In this document: positions 14,301 to 22,600 of the stretch, in pieces | Layout of the letters: each line of letters begins with the position of its first letter | How positions within the stretch are numbered: the stretch's first letter is position 1 | From: Brachypterus glaber | Taxonomy: Eukaryota > Arthropoda > Insecta > Coleoptera > Kateretidae | Length of the DNA stretch: 64,000 nt | Reading direction: 5' to 3' | NCBI GenBank assembly: GCA_958510825.1 | Contig: OY294047.1 | Location: 50,575,365-50,639,364, forward strand | Position numbers and translations under genes: made by a program | Notes under the pieces: generated by a model | Told to the model about the DNA's origin: nothing | What the model saw: only the letters and a program-made list of their open reading frames with translations | The model's database searches: none

Positions 14301-14677
14301 TAGGTCCTAGTCATCCGGATTCACGGAGAATTAAATTTAAAGGGACACCGTTTTAAAATAAATTTCTTTTCATTTATTTATTTAGACTCTTACCTTTTCT
14401 ATTGTTATTTTATACCATAAAGTGATAAAAATTATATGGTTCATGGGAAGGAGGAGGTTAGAGGTTGAGTGAAAAAAGGGGAGAGGGGTATCCAGTAAAA
14501 AACTAAGTCACTTTTTTTATAGTTAAAACGGATTTTTATGTCCAAAGCCGTATTTTGTTAAAATAAAAAGGGTCTCTAGGGGTTATTACTTATTTTACAA
14601 ACCTGACGACGTCGTTCTTCAATGTCCTCGGCGGTCTCGAGGATTTTAACCTCTTTTGGAGGTGGTATCTGGTCCAT
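2320..14677 (-). CDS. alpha-Spec: Alpha-spectrin, 5' 14 coding exons (3' part beyond left edge)
   Basis: Alpha chain of the spectrin tetramer, the actin-crosslinking scaffold under the plasma membrane. Coding exons in order: 14603-14677, 13937-14189, 13360-13598, 13131-13291, 12853-13066, 12262-12622, 11133-11965, 9429-9726, 7911-8131, 6728-6955, 6484-6618, 5622-6033, 3993-4270, 2320-2601. All junctions are GT/AG and phases add up to 3,990 nt (1,330 codons), with no stop or frameshift. The product starts [14 protein letters not shown], has the single-helix partial repeat that pairs with beta-spectrin ([17 protein letters not shown]), then consecutive triple-helical repeats of about 106 residues, for example [18 protein letters not shown] and [16 protein letters not shown], and an SH3 domain. 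Fly alpha-spectrin is about 2,400 residues, so the remaining repeats and the EF-hands should lie left of position 1. The last exon ends LIERHQ at a clean donor. Identity is certain; exon ends are hand-placed. Confidence 0.97.
2625..3205. repeat. Repeat family C with CTTTCCCC/GGGGAAAG ends
   Basis: The stretch starts ATACTTTCCCCTATATGCC and ends CTTTCCCCGGGGAAAGT (about 3185-3200), with a second TTTATGCCTAGGTCCATT near 2842. It holds the motif CTCGAGTTATCGTG followed by a GGACAGATGG run (3060-3100). Related pieces lie at 4425-4635 and about 45960-46150. It is probably a decayed, internally rearranged transposon within a spectrin intron. Confidence 0.5.
3645..3919 (-). mobile_element. tRNA-derived SINE, copy 1 (family S1)
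   Basis: Read on the minus strand, the tRNA-like head at about 3842-3918 has an A-box-like TAGCGTAGTGGCTAGCGC and a B box GAGTTCGATTCTC. A body follows, ending at ACGAGGTTAAAC, with an (AAAC)n tail at 3645-3672. Related copies are at 56500-56750 (plus) and 53905-54000 (minus, body only). The acceptor stem does not pair fully, so this is a SINE head and not a functional tRNA gene. Confidence 0.8.
4277..4400. repeat. AT-rich minisatellite, ~18-bp unit (spectrin intron)
   Basis: Tandem units of the form TTGAGAATTTGTGAAAAA occur about six times, degenerating at the right side, a few bp from the acceptor of the exon at 3993-4270. The unit resembles that at 7020-7890. Confidence 0.85.
4425..4635. 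repeat. Repeat family C, partial copy
   Basis: This shares with 2940-3205 the order ATGGTCCAA, AAAGCGTTCT, GAGTTATCGTG, CACAAATTTC, GGACA, TTTTTTGATA, AAACG, AGAAACGTAAAAA and a terminal GGGGAAAGTA. It lies in the spectrin intron 4271-5621. Confidence 0.5.
5015..5556. mobile_element. Candidate MITE with GAACTTTTACCTCAAGAAG ends
   Basis: GAACTTTTACCTCAAGAAG at about 5019-5037 is matched in inverted orientation at about 5535-5553 with one or two differences. The 500-bp interior is AT-rich without coding. No target duplication was recognised. Confidence 0.45.
5940..6618 (-). other. alpha-Spec: SH3 domain of alpha-spectrin, split over two exons
   Basis: The SH3 domain is encoded by the 135-nt exon 6484-6618 and the start of the next exon (to about 5940). 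The first exon carries the ALYDY motif and ends LLNSNNK. The second opens with DWWKVE and continues to [10 protein letters not shown]. These are the conserved RT-loop, tryptophan and C-terminal strand elements of SH3 folds, so the proline-rich-ligand surface looks intact. The 450-bp intron inside the domain is almost entirely minisatellite. The phase-0 135-nt exon could be skipped without a frameshift, but that would destroy the SH3 fold. Confidence 0.93.
6100..6440. repeat. Palindromic minisatellite filling a spectrin intron
   Basis: Roughly 15-bp units of the type GATGATCACAAAATTTGT recur more than 20 times. Many units are self-complementary (TGATCA, AAATTT), so both strands can fold. It occupies most of the 450-bp intron 6034-6483 inside the SH3 domain. 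Long open frames on both strands are by-products of the repeat. Confidence 0.9.
7020..7895. repeat. AT-rich minisatellite, ~17-18-bp unit (spectrin intron)
   Basis: Long array of AATTAAGAATTTGTCACA-type units with variants (TAAAAATTAAGAATTTG). It nearly fills the intron 6956-7910 and runs to within about 15 bp of the donor at 7910. Unit spacing is too short and contains no unique spacers, so it is not CRISPR-like. Confidence 0.92.
8196..9226. mobile_element. Foldback element in spectrin intron, interrupted
   Basis: The left end GGTGTATGTGTAGTCTAGAC (8198) is matched at the right by an inverted copy ending near 9223. Inward pairing continues through GGTACCAAAAGT and the CGCGTCGCCAT segment (8264 and 8742), and through AT-rich arms flanking about 8500. 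The right arm is split by a second element (8760-9175). It occupies most of the intron 8132-9428. Confidence 0.8.
8760..9175 (+). mobile_element. MITE family D, copy 1 (nested in foldback)
   Basis: About 415 bp starting near CAATAGCG and ending CTCCATTG, with internal hairpins around CAAATACAGTATTTATT and CAAATACAATATTTACT. Other copies are at 36681-37095 (minus) and 62858-63276 (plus). Internal order includes CCCGTTAGATTAGACAGG, GGCGCCATCTAAATTTTAG and TTCGTTCGTGCCGCTCA. There is no coding capacity. Confidence 0.85.
9283..9330 (+). repeat. Family B terminal fragment
   Basis: ATACTATTCACAGCGCCTGC followed by GCTAGAATAATGTTATATGG matches the termini of the family-B element at 63425-64000, at about 17570-17613 (inverted) and at about 45735-45790. 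It lies about 100 bp from the exon at 9429-9726. Confidence 0.6.
9737..10085 (+). mobile_element. Repeat family E, copy 1 (spectrin intron)
   Basis: About 345 bp nearly identical, in inverted orientation, to 60221-60555 in the pit intron. It has internal complementary segments (AGGTTAATTTTC and GAAAATTAACCT; GGGCAATATC and GATATTGCCC) that would form a hairpin. The left border lies about 10 bp from the acceptor of exon 9429-9726, so the element may supply the branch point. Confidence 0.85.
10560..10805 (+). mobile_element. Half copy of the 32465-32985 foldback
   Basis: This contains GAGACTTTGTATATGTGTTC, ACCAACCCTTAACTT, TTTTATTAAACGATCCTGAA, AGGTGCTAAATG and ATGACGTCATAACTA in the same order as one arm of the larger foldback at 32465-32985. 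The other arm is absent. Confidence 0.75.
10834..11092. mobile_element. MITE family F, copy 1
   Basis: Ends are CCAACGAACTA.. and its inverted form ..TAGTTCGTTGG, about 40 bp each, with TCTAGAGAGAAGAG inside. A near-identical 248-bp copy in the opposite orientation lies at 44461-44708. The right end is only 40 bp from the donor of the 833-nt spectrin exon at 11133. Confidence 0.88.
13685..13935. repeat. Degenerate minisatellite TTTATTTTGTAAT (spectrin intron)
   Basis: Imperfect 10-13-bp units of TATTTTGTAATTT type occupy the intron 13599-13936 up to the donor at 13936. The unit differs from those in the other three minisatellite-bearing introns. Confidence 0.8.
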
Positions 14678-14936
14678 GGTCGAAACAAACTATATGCGGT
14701 GTTTTTTTATAAACTTCTGTAACAAAGAATTTTTTATATTTTTAGTATAACAGGGAGTTAAAAAAACAGACTTCTCGAATAAGCAAGAATACTTTTAATT
14801 TTTGTGATTTTGTTTTCTACCGATATCACTGTCAACGATTTTTTATATTTTGGGTGACGGAAAAGTTATAACACTGTGAATTTTTTACCTTTTTGGTGAT
14901 TGTCAAATTTTTCTTTTATTGTTAATATTAAAACAG
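14678..14936 (-). promoter_or_regulatory. 5' flank / 5' UTR of alpha-spectrin
   Basis: This AT-rich sequence lies directly upstream of the spectrin start codon (minus strand). No TATA box or initiator can be called with confidence, and a 5'-UTR intron cannot be excluded. A TA-flanked MITE (14940-15062) sits about 260 bp upstream of the start codon, inside the likely proximal promoter or 5' UTR. Confidence 0.3.
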
Positions 14937-14939
14937 TTA

Positions 14940-15062
14940 CCGACAACTGGGGTGACTTCGGACTGGGGTTCAACTTGTGCACACAACCCCATAACTTTTA
15001 CACACGTTCTTTGGTTCAGAGGGTTTTGCGAAAAAAGTGTCCGAAGTCACCCCAGTTGACGG
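14940..15062. mobile_element. 123-bp MITE with TA target duplication
   Basis: TIRs CCGACAACTGGGGTGACTTC at the left and GAAGTCACCCCAGTTGACGG at the right, flanked by TA on both sides (14938-14939, 15063-15064). This layout is typical of Tc1/mariner-type MITEs. It lies upstream of the spectrin start codon. Confidence 0.88.
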
Positions 15063-15289
15063 TATGTCCAGAAATAATTTATTGCATTTTGGGGAAGGGG
15101 AGGACATGAAAAAAATATATTTTTTACCTTTCAGGTGGTTTTAAAAGTTTTTAAAATTCCGCCAGTAGATTTTGCTCAAATACGAACTTGTCCAAGATAA
15201 TATAAAAACACATCTGCATATCAAATTTCATTTATGAGAAAGTGAAAATACACATAAGTATTGTATTTTTTAATAGGTTATATGTATGC

Positions 15290-15370
15290 CGGCCTCGGTG
15301 GTGTAGGTCGGAGCGCGTCCATTTTGTAATGCCGAGGTCGCGGGTTCGAATCCCGCCTGAGACATGTGGT
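15290..15370 (+). mobile_element. tRNA-like SINE head
   Basis: A perfect B box GGTTCGAATCC with a paired T stem (GCGGG..CCCGC) is preceded by an A-box-like GGTGTAGGTCGGAGCGC. The acceptor ends do not pair and the anticodon arm is unconvincing. A GTGTAGTGG stretch and an AT-rich tail follow. Read as a SINE head or decayed tRNA. Confidence 0.6.
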
Positions 15371-15880
15371 GTAGTGGTGTTTTTAAATATTACTTAATTA
15401 TAACTTGCTAGAATACATATAACTGGGCCATAACGCGGTTAAATGCTAGTGTGTACCTACCAAAGGGTTAAAAAAAAGGTTATAGGTATATGATGCATAA
15501 ATAAATGAAATAATTTAATAACTTAATTAATGTAATAAACGCCGATGTTACTGATAATGAATTATTTATTCAGATATTTAAACTTTAGAATGAAGGTCAT
15601 GTAAAAATTTCATCTATTATGTATAAAAAAAATAAATACACGAATAAAAATTAATAAAAAAAAAATGGATAAAAGGACTTAAATCAATAACCCTTCAACT
15701 GTTGTCAATAAAGTACTTTATCCAGGTACTTATTTAAAAATATATACATTAAAATACTAATTTTGAATTTGTAAGTAAACCTAAAGAGAACATAAAACGT
15801 AACATTGAGACACTCTAAGTGAAAGAACTTTCCCTTAAAAATGTTGTGTATTTTTTTTCAGAATTGAGAAATATTTTTTT
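15370..15880. other. Intergenic, nothing recognised
   Basis: AT-rich sequence between the SINE-like head and a family-B element. No coding signal or repeat structure was recognised. Confidence 0.4.
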
Positions 15881-16147
15881 TTTAATTTTCATTTTTTGAA
15901 AAACAAAATGAAATAAAAAAATAATTTTTTAAAAAAGTTTAACTCCCCATAACTTTTTTGTTTTTGAGGGGATTACTTTTAAAAATCAAAAGGGATCTTG
16001 ATTTTCTCTGAAAATTTCGAGTCGATCGGATTATTCGTTCTTGAGTTATCGTGTCTACAAAAAACGTGACAACAGACAGATGGACGGACAGACAGATAGA
16101 CATTTTCAAAGTTTCATATTTTTTCATGAAACACATTTCGTCATCTA

Positions 16148-17490
16148 AAGGCTCTAACGGTCTAACTCCAAAACGTCATATTTTTCAGGAGACGTAAAAA
16201 ACGATTTAAAACTTAATTATAGCAATTTAGAACTTTAAAACTAGCTTGTTCACAGGTAAAAATGTTTGAAATGTGTTAATGTATTTAAAACTTTTCATTG
16301 TTATCTATTTTATATAAATTATTTGAAAATTAAATTTTAACCACAGAATCTAAATTCACTAATGGTCTAACTCCAAGGGAAGATAAAAGAGGATACCTAT
16401 CGTATTATATCGCGTAATATTATTACAAAAAAATTATATTTTTATATTTAATATATAATATTACTACTAGGTAGGCATAATATATATACCTAAATAATAT
16501 TAATATTATAAAATTTATACATTATAAAACCTTCATAAAAATAATTAAATCGCATGAGAAAAAAATATATTTTATTTTGTACTTCCATTCTAAGGTGGAC
16601 TTTAATTCTTGTAAATGTTCATATTTTTGTTTCTTTATGGCTAGCCGTTCATAATAAAGTTGTGGAATATCTTTATATTTAATAGGTTCTATAATATCTT
16701 TTGGTTTTTGCCCACACTCTTTTAAATCCTTCCAATTATCGGAATGTCTTAATTTAAAGTTTATGGTGCCATCCGGACAGTACTGCAGGGCTCGGATATT
16801 GGTTACGCATGGATCTGCTTTTATTCTGCCAGGTCTTATTGATTTATAAAATTTAATAGACGTAAAATTCTTGAAAAAAGTGTGGTCCAAGTAGTTGACT
16901 TTAAATGGATTTGGTTTAGTCCGCGCATTTTTAAAAATTTCAATGTAGTCTGTGGGAACATTAATTTCTCTGTCTCTCAATCCTTGATAATTTTATTAAA
17001 TTCATTTGTACACTTTTTTTTTTGTTATCTTTTTTGAGATGATATTGAAAGGTAATATTTCGTCTGGAAACGTTCATATCTTTTCTATCTCTCTTTCTTT
17101 TAACTGAACTTTTTACATCTTTTCCTTTTTTAACGCACTTCGAAAACTTTTTCACTTTCACTTTCTGTATCGGAATATGGGACCAACATTATTAATGGCA
17201 ATAATTATAATTATCATCAAACAGTAAATTAACAAATATTTGAAACGGGATCCCCTGTTGTCGAGAAATAGTTTGACATTAGTGACAGTTCTCATTTAAT
17301 TGTTTTCTCACAATCATATGATGGAGTTAGACACTTAGCGACTTAAAATATTTACATTTTTGCATTTTTTGAGGCTGATATTGGTTTAATGCAACTTTTT
17401 TTTTTTGAAGTATGTTGGTAATCAGATAATGAAGCAAATTTGATAAAAATCTCATTTTTGAAAAATTTGGAGTTAGACTACTAGAGCCTT
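16148..17490. mobile_element. TA-flanked TIR element nested in family B
   Basis: TIRs AAGGCTCTAACGGTCTAACT (16148) and, inverted, AGTTAGACTACTAGAGCCTT (ending 17490) are flanked by TA on both sides. Further GGTCTAACTCCAAGG (about 16364) and GGAGTTAGAC (about 17323) copies suggest subterminal repeats. The element contains the broken reading frame at 16522-17161. Confidence 0.8.
16522..17161 (-). pseudogene. Frameshifted transposon-encoded ORF remnant
   Basis: Two overlapping minus-strand frames (17161-16961 and 16980-16522) look like one protein broken by a frameshift near 16970. The N-terminal part is strongly basic (KRKRDRKDM). The C-terminal part contains VPTDYIEIFKNAR, PNPFKVNYLDH and KQKYEHLQELKS. 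From memory this resembles the carboxyl half of a protein type common in insect repeats, with a VPTDY..NPFKV block and a KEKY..LQ..K end, but I cannot name the family. The ORF is centred in a TA-flanked TIR element, so it is probably element-encoded. Confidence 0.45.
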
Positions 17491-17774
17491 TAGTGGACGA
17501 TTTGTATCTAAGAATTTTTTGTCTAGGACGTTTTTTGGCGATTTTGGGAAATTCGAAACTACCGTATAATACCATTCTAGCGCTTGCGATGTGAATAGTA
17601 TAATAATAAGAAAATCAACATTTAAATAAATGATGATTTAAAATCATATAGAAAATTTTTCTGTACTCCCTATTTCAATCAAGACGAAAATATTGTCACA
17701 GGCACAGAGTTTATTTTTAGAATTACCCTTGTATAAGGGTGATGCTATAAATAGTAAATACCTATATTTTACAC

Positions 17775-18060
17775 ATCAATGATAACCGGATCCTCTCTAC
17801 CGGAAGTACCGTTCCGGTAAAAACAAATGACAAAATATTTTATTTTTATCTTCATCTATTTTTAATATAATACCAAATTTTACAAATACATTTTTTTTAA
17901 CACATTTAGCACCAAACCAATATTCAACACCTTCGCAGCAACTGTTTGGACTTTTACCGTTAAATTTACCAGTGAACATGACGCACGGGTGCGTCGTGCG
18001 CCCCTCTAGAAATAAAGCGATGACGCACGGGTGCGTCATGAACGACCGGTGCGTCATGGC
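17775..18060 (-). other. Unidentified 86-codon ORF with GACGCAC repeats
   Basis: An open frame on the minus strand (18057-17797) contains CCEGVEYWFGAKCVKKN. The 5' part of the frame is built of inverted GACGCACGGGTGCGTC units (about 17979-18055), which argues that part of it is repeat. No family, splice context or codon bias supports a real gene. Confidence 0.15.
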
Positions 18061-18315
18061 AACTGAAATCCCGAAATTTTTTAAAATTAAACTTTAGATG
18101 ACAAAACTTAAGAGCTTATTTTTTTTAATAGTTTTTTTTATTTTTTTAATATTTTGAAAAAAATCAGGACTTTGGGATTGGAATCCTAAAATCTGAATCT
18201 CCAAAAAAAAATTAGCAAGTCAAAGTTTAATTTAAAAAAAAGTTTTTTTACAAAGCAACAAGCAAAGCAACAAGATTTTTCATAATTTTAGGAGTGCATA
18301 TTTAGAACCTTGTAT

Positions 18316-18462
18316 CATGAGCGAATTTAGGGGGGGGCATGGGGGCCATGCCCCCCAGCGGGATATATTAGCATAGAAATACCCTCCTAATTATATTTTT
18401 GGTGAAAGCACAATTTTTTTCCTTGGATGCCCCCCCCTTAAAATAAAATAAATCCGCCCCTG
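18316..18462. mobile_element. hAT-type MITE, 8-bp TSD CCTTGTAT
   Basis: A 147-bp element with ends CATGAGCGAATTTAGGGG and ..AAATCCGCCCCTG (inverted CAGGGGCGGATTT), flanked by perfect CCTTGTAT on both sides (18308-18315, 18463-18470). A second copy is at 26133-26267 and a fragment at about 21330-21412. Confidence 0.9.
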
Positions 18463-18470
18463 CCTTGTAT

Positions 18471-19687
18471 ACACCCTGTATACCAGACAAAGTTATGATA
18501 ACTTAGTTATCATAATTAAGGTTAATTTGATAAAAGGTTAATAAATTAAATGAATTCGTCCTCTTATATGCGGAGGTATGATGACATAATATGGGTGTGA
18601 TGAACCAAAAATAGCCAATAAAATAGACAACTTTATTTCAGCCTATGACCTACTTCAATATTCATCTGGCGAACTAGAAACATACTGCATTAAAAATAAA
18701 ACAATCTGTTTTTAGGGAAAAACAATCAAATATTATAAATAATACCGCAAAGGTGAATAAATTCATAATGGTTAAAAAAATACATAATAGCGATTTTTCA
18801 CGAGATAAGAAAAACGATAGGAAATATCAATACCTATTTTAGGCAATCAAAAATGTAAATAATTGGGTAAAAAAAAACATTTTTGAAATATTGAATGAAA
18901 ATTATTATAAACCGGTCTTTTTTAAAATATTTTTCCCAAAAAAAAAAACAAATGAAAAACCATATTACTAGAATAAACATGTAATTTATGATACTTGTCA
19001 AAAATTGCTTCTGTGGGTGTGGTATGAAAATCACAAAAAAACTGTATTTAAACGTTTTTAAGGCAATTTTTTATACAAAACACATAGACTTACCTATATT
19101 ATAAACAAATAAATAACTTATACACTCAAAAAACCAACATTTATTTAATATTTTTATTAATTATATGCCGACGGCACATTACCACTCTATAGAAAATGAA
19201 GCCCTGTTATTTTTAACTATGACGTCATAATAGGTAACGCGCAGGCGCAAACAAGTTTGCACATGCGTAAAAGGCGGAACATTTGAACTACTTGTAAAAA
19301 TTTGAATTTTCCTTGAAAAATAATTCGAAACTATTGTTTTTTATTAAAGGTTTATAAAATATTATTGAATATTCATGAAATATCTAAGGAAAAATTAAAT
19401 AAATGGCTAAAACTAACATAAAGAACGTGGGTGGCGAAACTCAGGATCGGTCAATTTCCCAAGTTCGTTTTGTTTGACCAATCAAAATTTACCGTTTGTT
19501 ACGTGGTTCCTGTCATTTTTTAATGTTTTTTGTCATGTTTTTCAAAATATTACGATACAAATATTAATAGGTTTAGCCTAAATCTTATATTAATCTTAAG
19601 TAGAAAATGATAAAATAGTTTTAATCGTGATAGTGCTAGAAAAACAAGTGCCTAGGATATCATAACCCAACTTATTTTGAACAAACA
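18471..19687. other. Intergenic upstream of torsin
   Basis: AT-rich sequence with a TTATGATAACTTAGTTATCATAA palindrome near 18490 and a more GC-rich stretch at 19195-19280 (GACGTCATAATAGG, GCGCAGGCGC). The torsin promoter should lie in the right part, but no core promoter element could be called. Confidence 0.35.
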
Positions 19688-22600
19688 ATGATTTTATACA
19701 AACTATTATATCTAAACATATTGTTTAGCAATTTAGCATTTGTTTATTGTTGGCCTTCGATATTTACCACAAATTTTATTGCAAAAATACCCACCAAATT
19801 ATTTGATACAACTGTTTGTAGTTTTAAAGAGTGCTGTGGCGATGTACACATCCCAGCTGACTTTGACAGTAAGTAAAAAGTCTACTTGATTAATATCAGT
19901 ATTGCCATTAATATTTCTTTTGTTATTATATAGAACTAGAAAAAACTCTAAAAGAACGAGTCTATGGCCAGCATCTTGTAGAAGTGGCAGTAGATGCATT
20001 ACGATCTCATTGGAGTCCAAACCATAAGTCCAGAAAAGCCCTAACTTTAAGCTTTCATGGCTGGCCTGGTGGTGGGAAAAACTATGTAACTGGTTTTATT
20101 ATAGATAGTTTATTTGCCAAAGGAATTAAGAGTAAATTTGTACATTATTTTGTCGGGAGGATACATTTTCCCAGGGAGGATCATGTTGAAAATTACCAAA
20201 ATGATTTGTATAATTGGATAAAAGGTAAGTAATTAAAATTAAAATGAATCTTTGGCTAAGAGGTAAATTTACATAAACCTATTCTTTTTTTTTTTTCAAT
20301 ATCTGTATTTTTACAGAGTTGGATACAAAATTTCCTACTCTTTGTTTCTGTTTAAAATTAACTTGAATTACATACCTACTGATACAAAGAATAAAAACTA
20401 AACATTTTAGAGGTAAAATTACCTAAAATGATCATAAAATTGTAAGTAAAGCACTTGATACAGAAATTGATCTAATAAATATAATAGATATAATACAAAA
20501 GTCCCTGGAAATATAAAAAAATAAGTACACAGTAAAATAAGATATAGAAAAGTCTTTATGAATATTATAATTTTAAACTAGATACCATATCCCCTTATGT
20601 ATGGCCTTAGGTTTAGGTAAATTTTCCTCTAAAAGGTGTGTCATTTTTAGAATGTCAAGTACCTATACCGATTTTTGTTCAATTTAAAATAAAATAGTTA
20701 AGAATTAAATGCTTTAAATACATTAACGAATTATGTGCTCTTTAAGGTACCAAAAAATATTTATAGTAGGTATAAATCACCAATATAAATTTTAAAATCG
20801 TTTATTTAGTTTCCTGAAAAAATTTAAAATTTCGAGGTAAATTTACCTCTTAGCTGGCAAAATGTTGTTAAATGGGTTAAAACTTTAAAAGATAGTATGC
20901 CTTTTTAGTGTATTTAGTTTTTCGATGCCTGTTTTAGGAAATATGTCAGTCTGTGATAAACAAATCTTTATCTTTGACGAAGTAGACAAAATGCCCCCTC
21001 AGTTATTGAACAAAATAACCCCCCTTATAGATTATAAGGATATGGTTGATGGTATTGATTATACAAACACCATTTTTATATTTTTATCAAACACTGGGCA
21101 AAACGTAATAAATAATTATTATCTTACAAAGTGGAATGAAGGGGTGAAGAGAGAGGATCTGAAATTATCAGATTTTGAAAATTTGATAACCAAAGGAATT
21201 TTTAATGAAAAAGGTAATGTACAAAATAGGGTGCCAGCAAATATTGTTTTCCTTGATTTTTGATCGGACTCGCTACCTCATTTGTTAAGAATATTCTAAT
21301 TTTTTTTTTTTCATAAAGAAATTTGGCAACAACACAAAAAAGTTGCGCATTCACCAAAAAAATAATTTTGGAGGTATTTCTATGTTAATATATCCCTGAC
21401 TACAACCCCATGTCATCATGATTTTTTGTTCCTATTTTTTAATGTATTATCATGATATTATAATATGCATACTGGGTGAGTTTTATTTATGTCCACCCCC
21501 AAAATTAAGATTAATCTTCATTTGATAAAAACGAAACTTGGGTGATTTATAAAATTTTACATTGACTATAATATGGAGGATTAATTTTTTTTGTTTCACT
21601 TCCGGTTTCGCCGGAAGTGGCATAAATATGTTTTTTTTTTAAATAGAACACCCTGTAATTTTTTTAATTTTTTAATTCAGCCGATAATTCTATGATTGTT
21701 TTTTTTTTTTCGTTTTTATTTTTATCATATAAAAACGAGATACACATAATTTACCTTCTTCTCTAATCTTCAAAGTAAATCATAAATTTGATATAAGAAA
21801 AATAGCGGAAAAATACTCTACAAATAAAGTTATACAGGGACATGAAAAAAATAGGAGTTCAGGGAAAACCCGTTTTTTTTTTTAGTTTTAATTCGCTGTC
21901 ACTGATGAAATTTTTATTTTAATATTAGTTTTATATTTTTTCAAGCTTAAGTTATTAAAAACAAGGTTAATTATGTGTATCTCGTTTTTATATAATAAAA
22001 ATAAAAACGAAAAAAAAAGTAAAAAAACAATCATGTTTTTATACATAGGTTGAATTCAAAAATGTAAAAAATTACAGGGTGTTAAAAAAACATATTTATG
22101 CCACTTATGGCGAAACCAGAAGTGGAACAAAATAAATAAATCCGCCATTTTATAGCCAATGTAAAATTATATAAATCCTCAAAACTTCGTGATTTGTTTT
22201 GGATAAAATTTGATGAGGGTTTATTGGGACTCTATGGATCTCAAAATTGCGTTAGGTCAAATGTCTAGTTTTTGGCTGGCACCCTACAGAATCTGTATCT
22301 AATATGTCAGATTGATTGATTTTTATGTAATTTTTTAACAAGCTTAAAAGTAATTACTTTAAAGCCTGTTAACGCTTTTAAAATGTTTGCCAGATTATTT
22401 CCCGGGCAAAATTATGACAATTTACCCAAATTTAATTAACTGTTGACCAAAATTTCTTTTTGCTGCTAATATTAAAAAAAAAATCAGGAATTATTGCATC
22501 AGGGGTGGGCTGGAAAGGTTATTTATGTCCCTCAAGGGTTAATTGTCATATTTTTGTTCCAGCAATACATGGTAACTCAATATTACAGTATTTTTGGGAT

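Larger units (their letters stand above)
15880..17615 (-). mobile_element. Family B element, split by a nested insertion
   Basis: Read on the minus strand, it begins at about 17613 with TTATACTATTCACATCGC, shows CGTATAATACC-type terminal motifs and GGACGTTTTTTGGCG, is interrupted at 17490-16148, then continues through CACGATAACTCAAGAACG (16030) and GGGGAGTTAAAC (about 15945). The order matches 63425-63740. Confidence 0.65.

Noticed and set aside
15290..15370. Functional tRNA gene
   Set aside because: B box is perfect but acceptor-stem halves do not pair and the anticodon arm is poor; SINE head or decayed tRNA.
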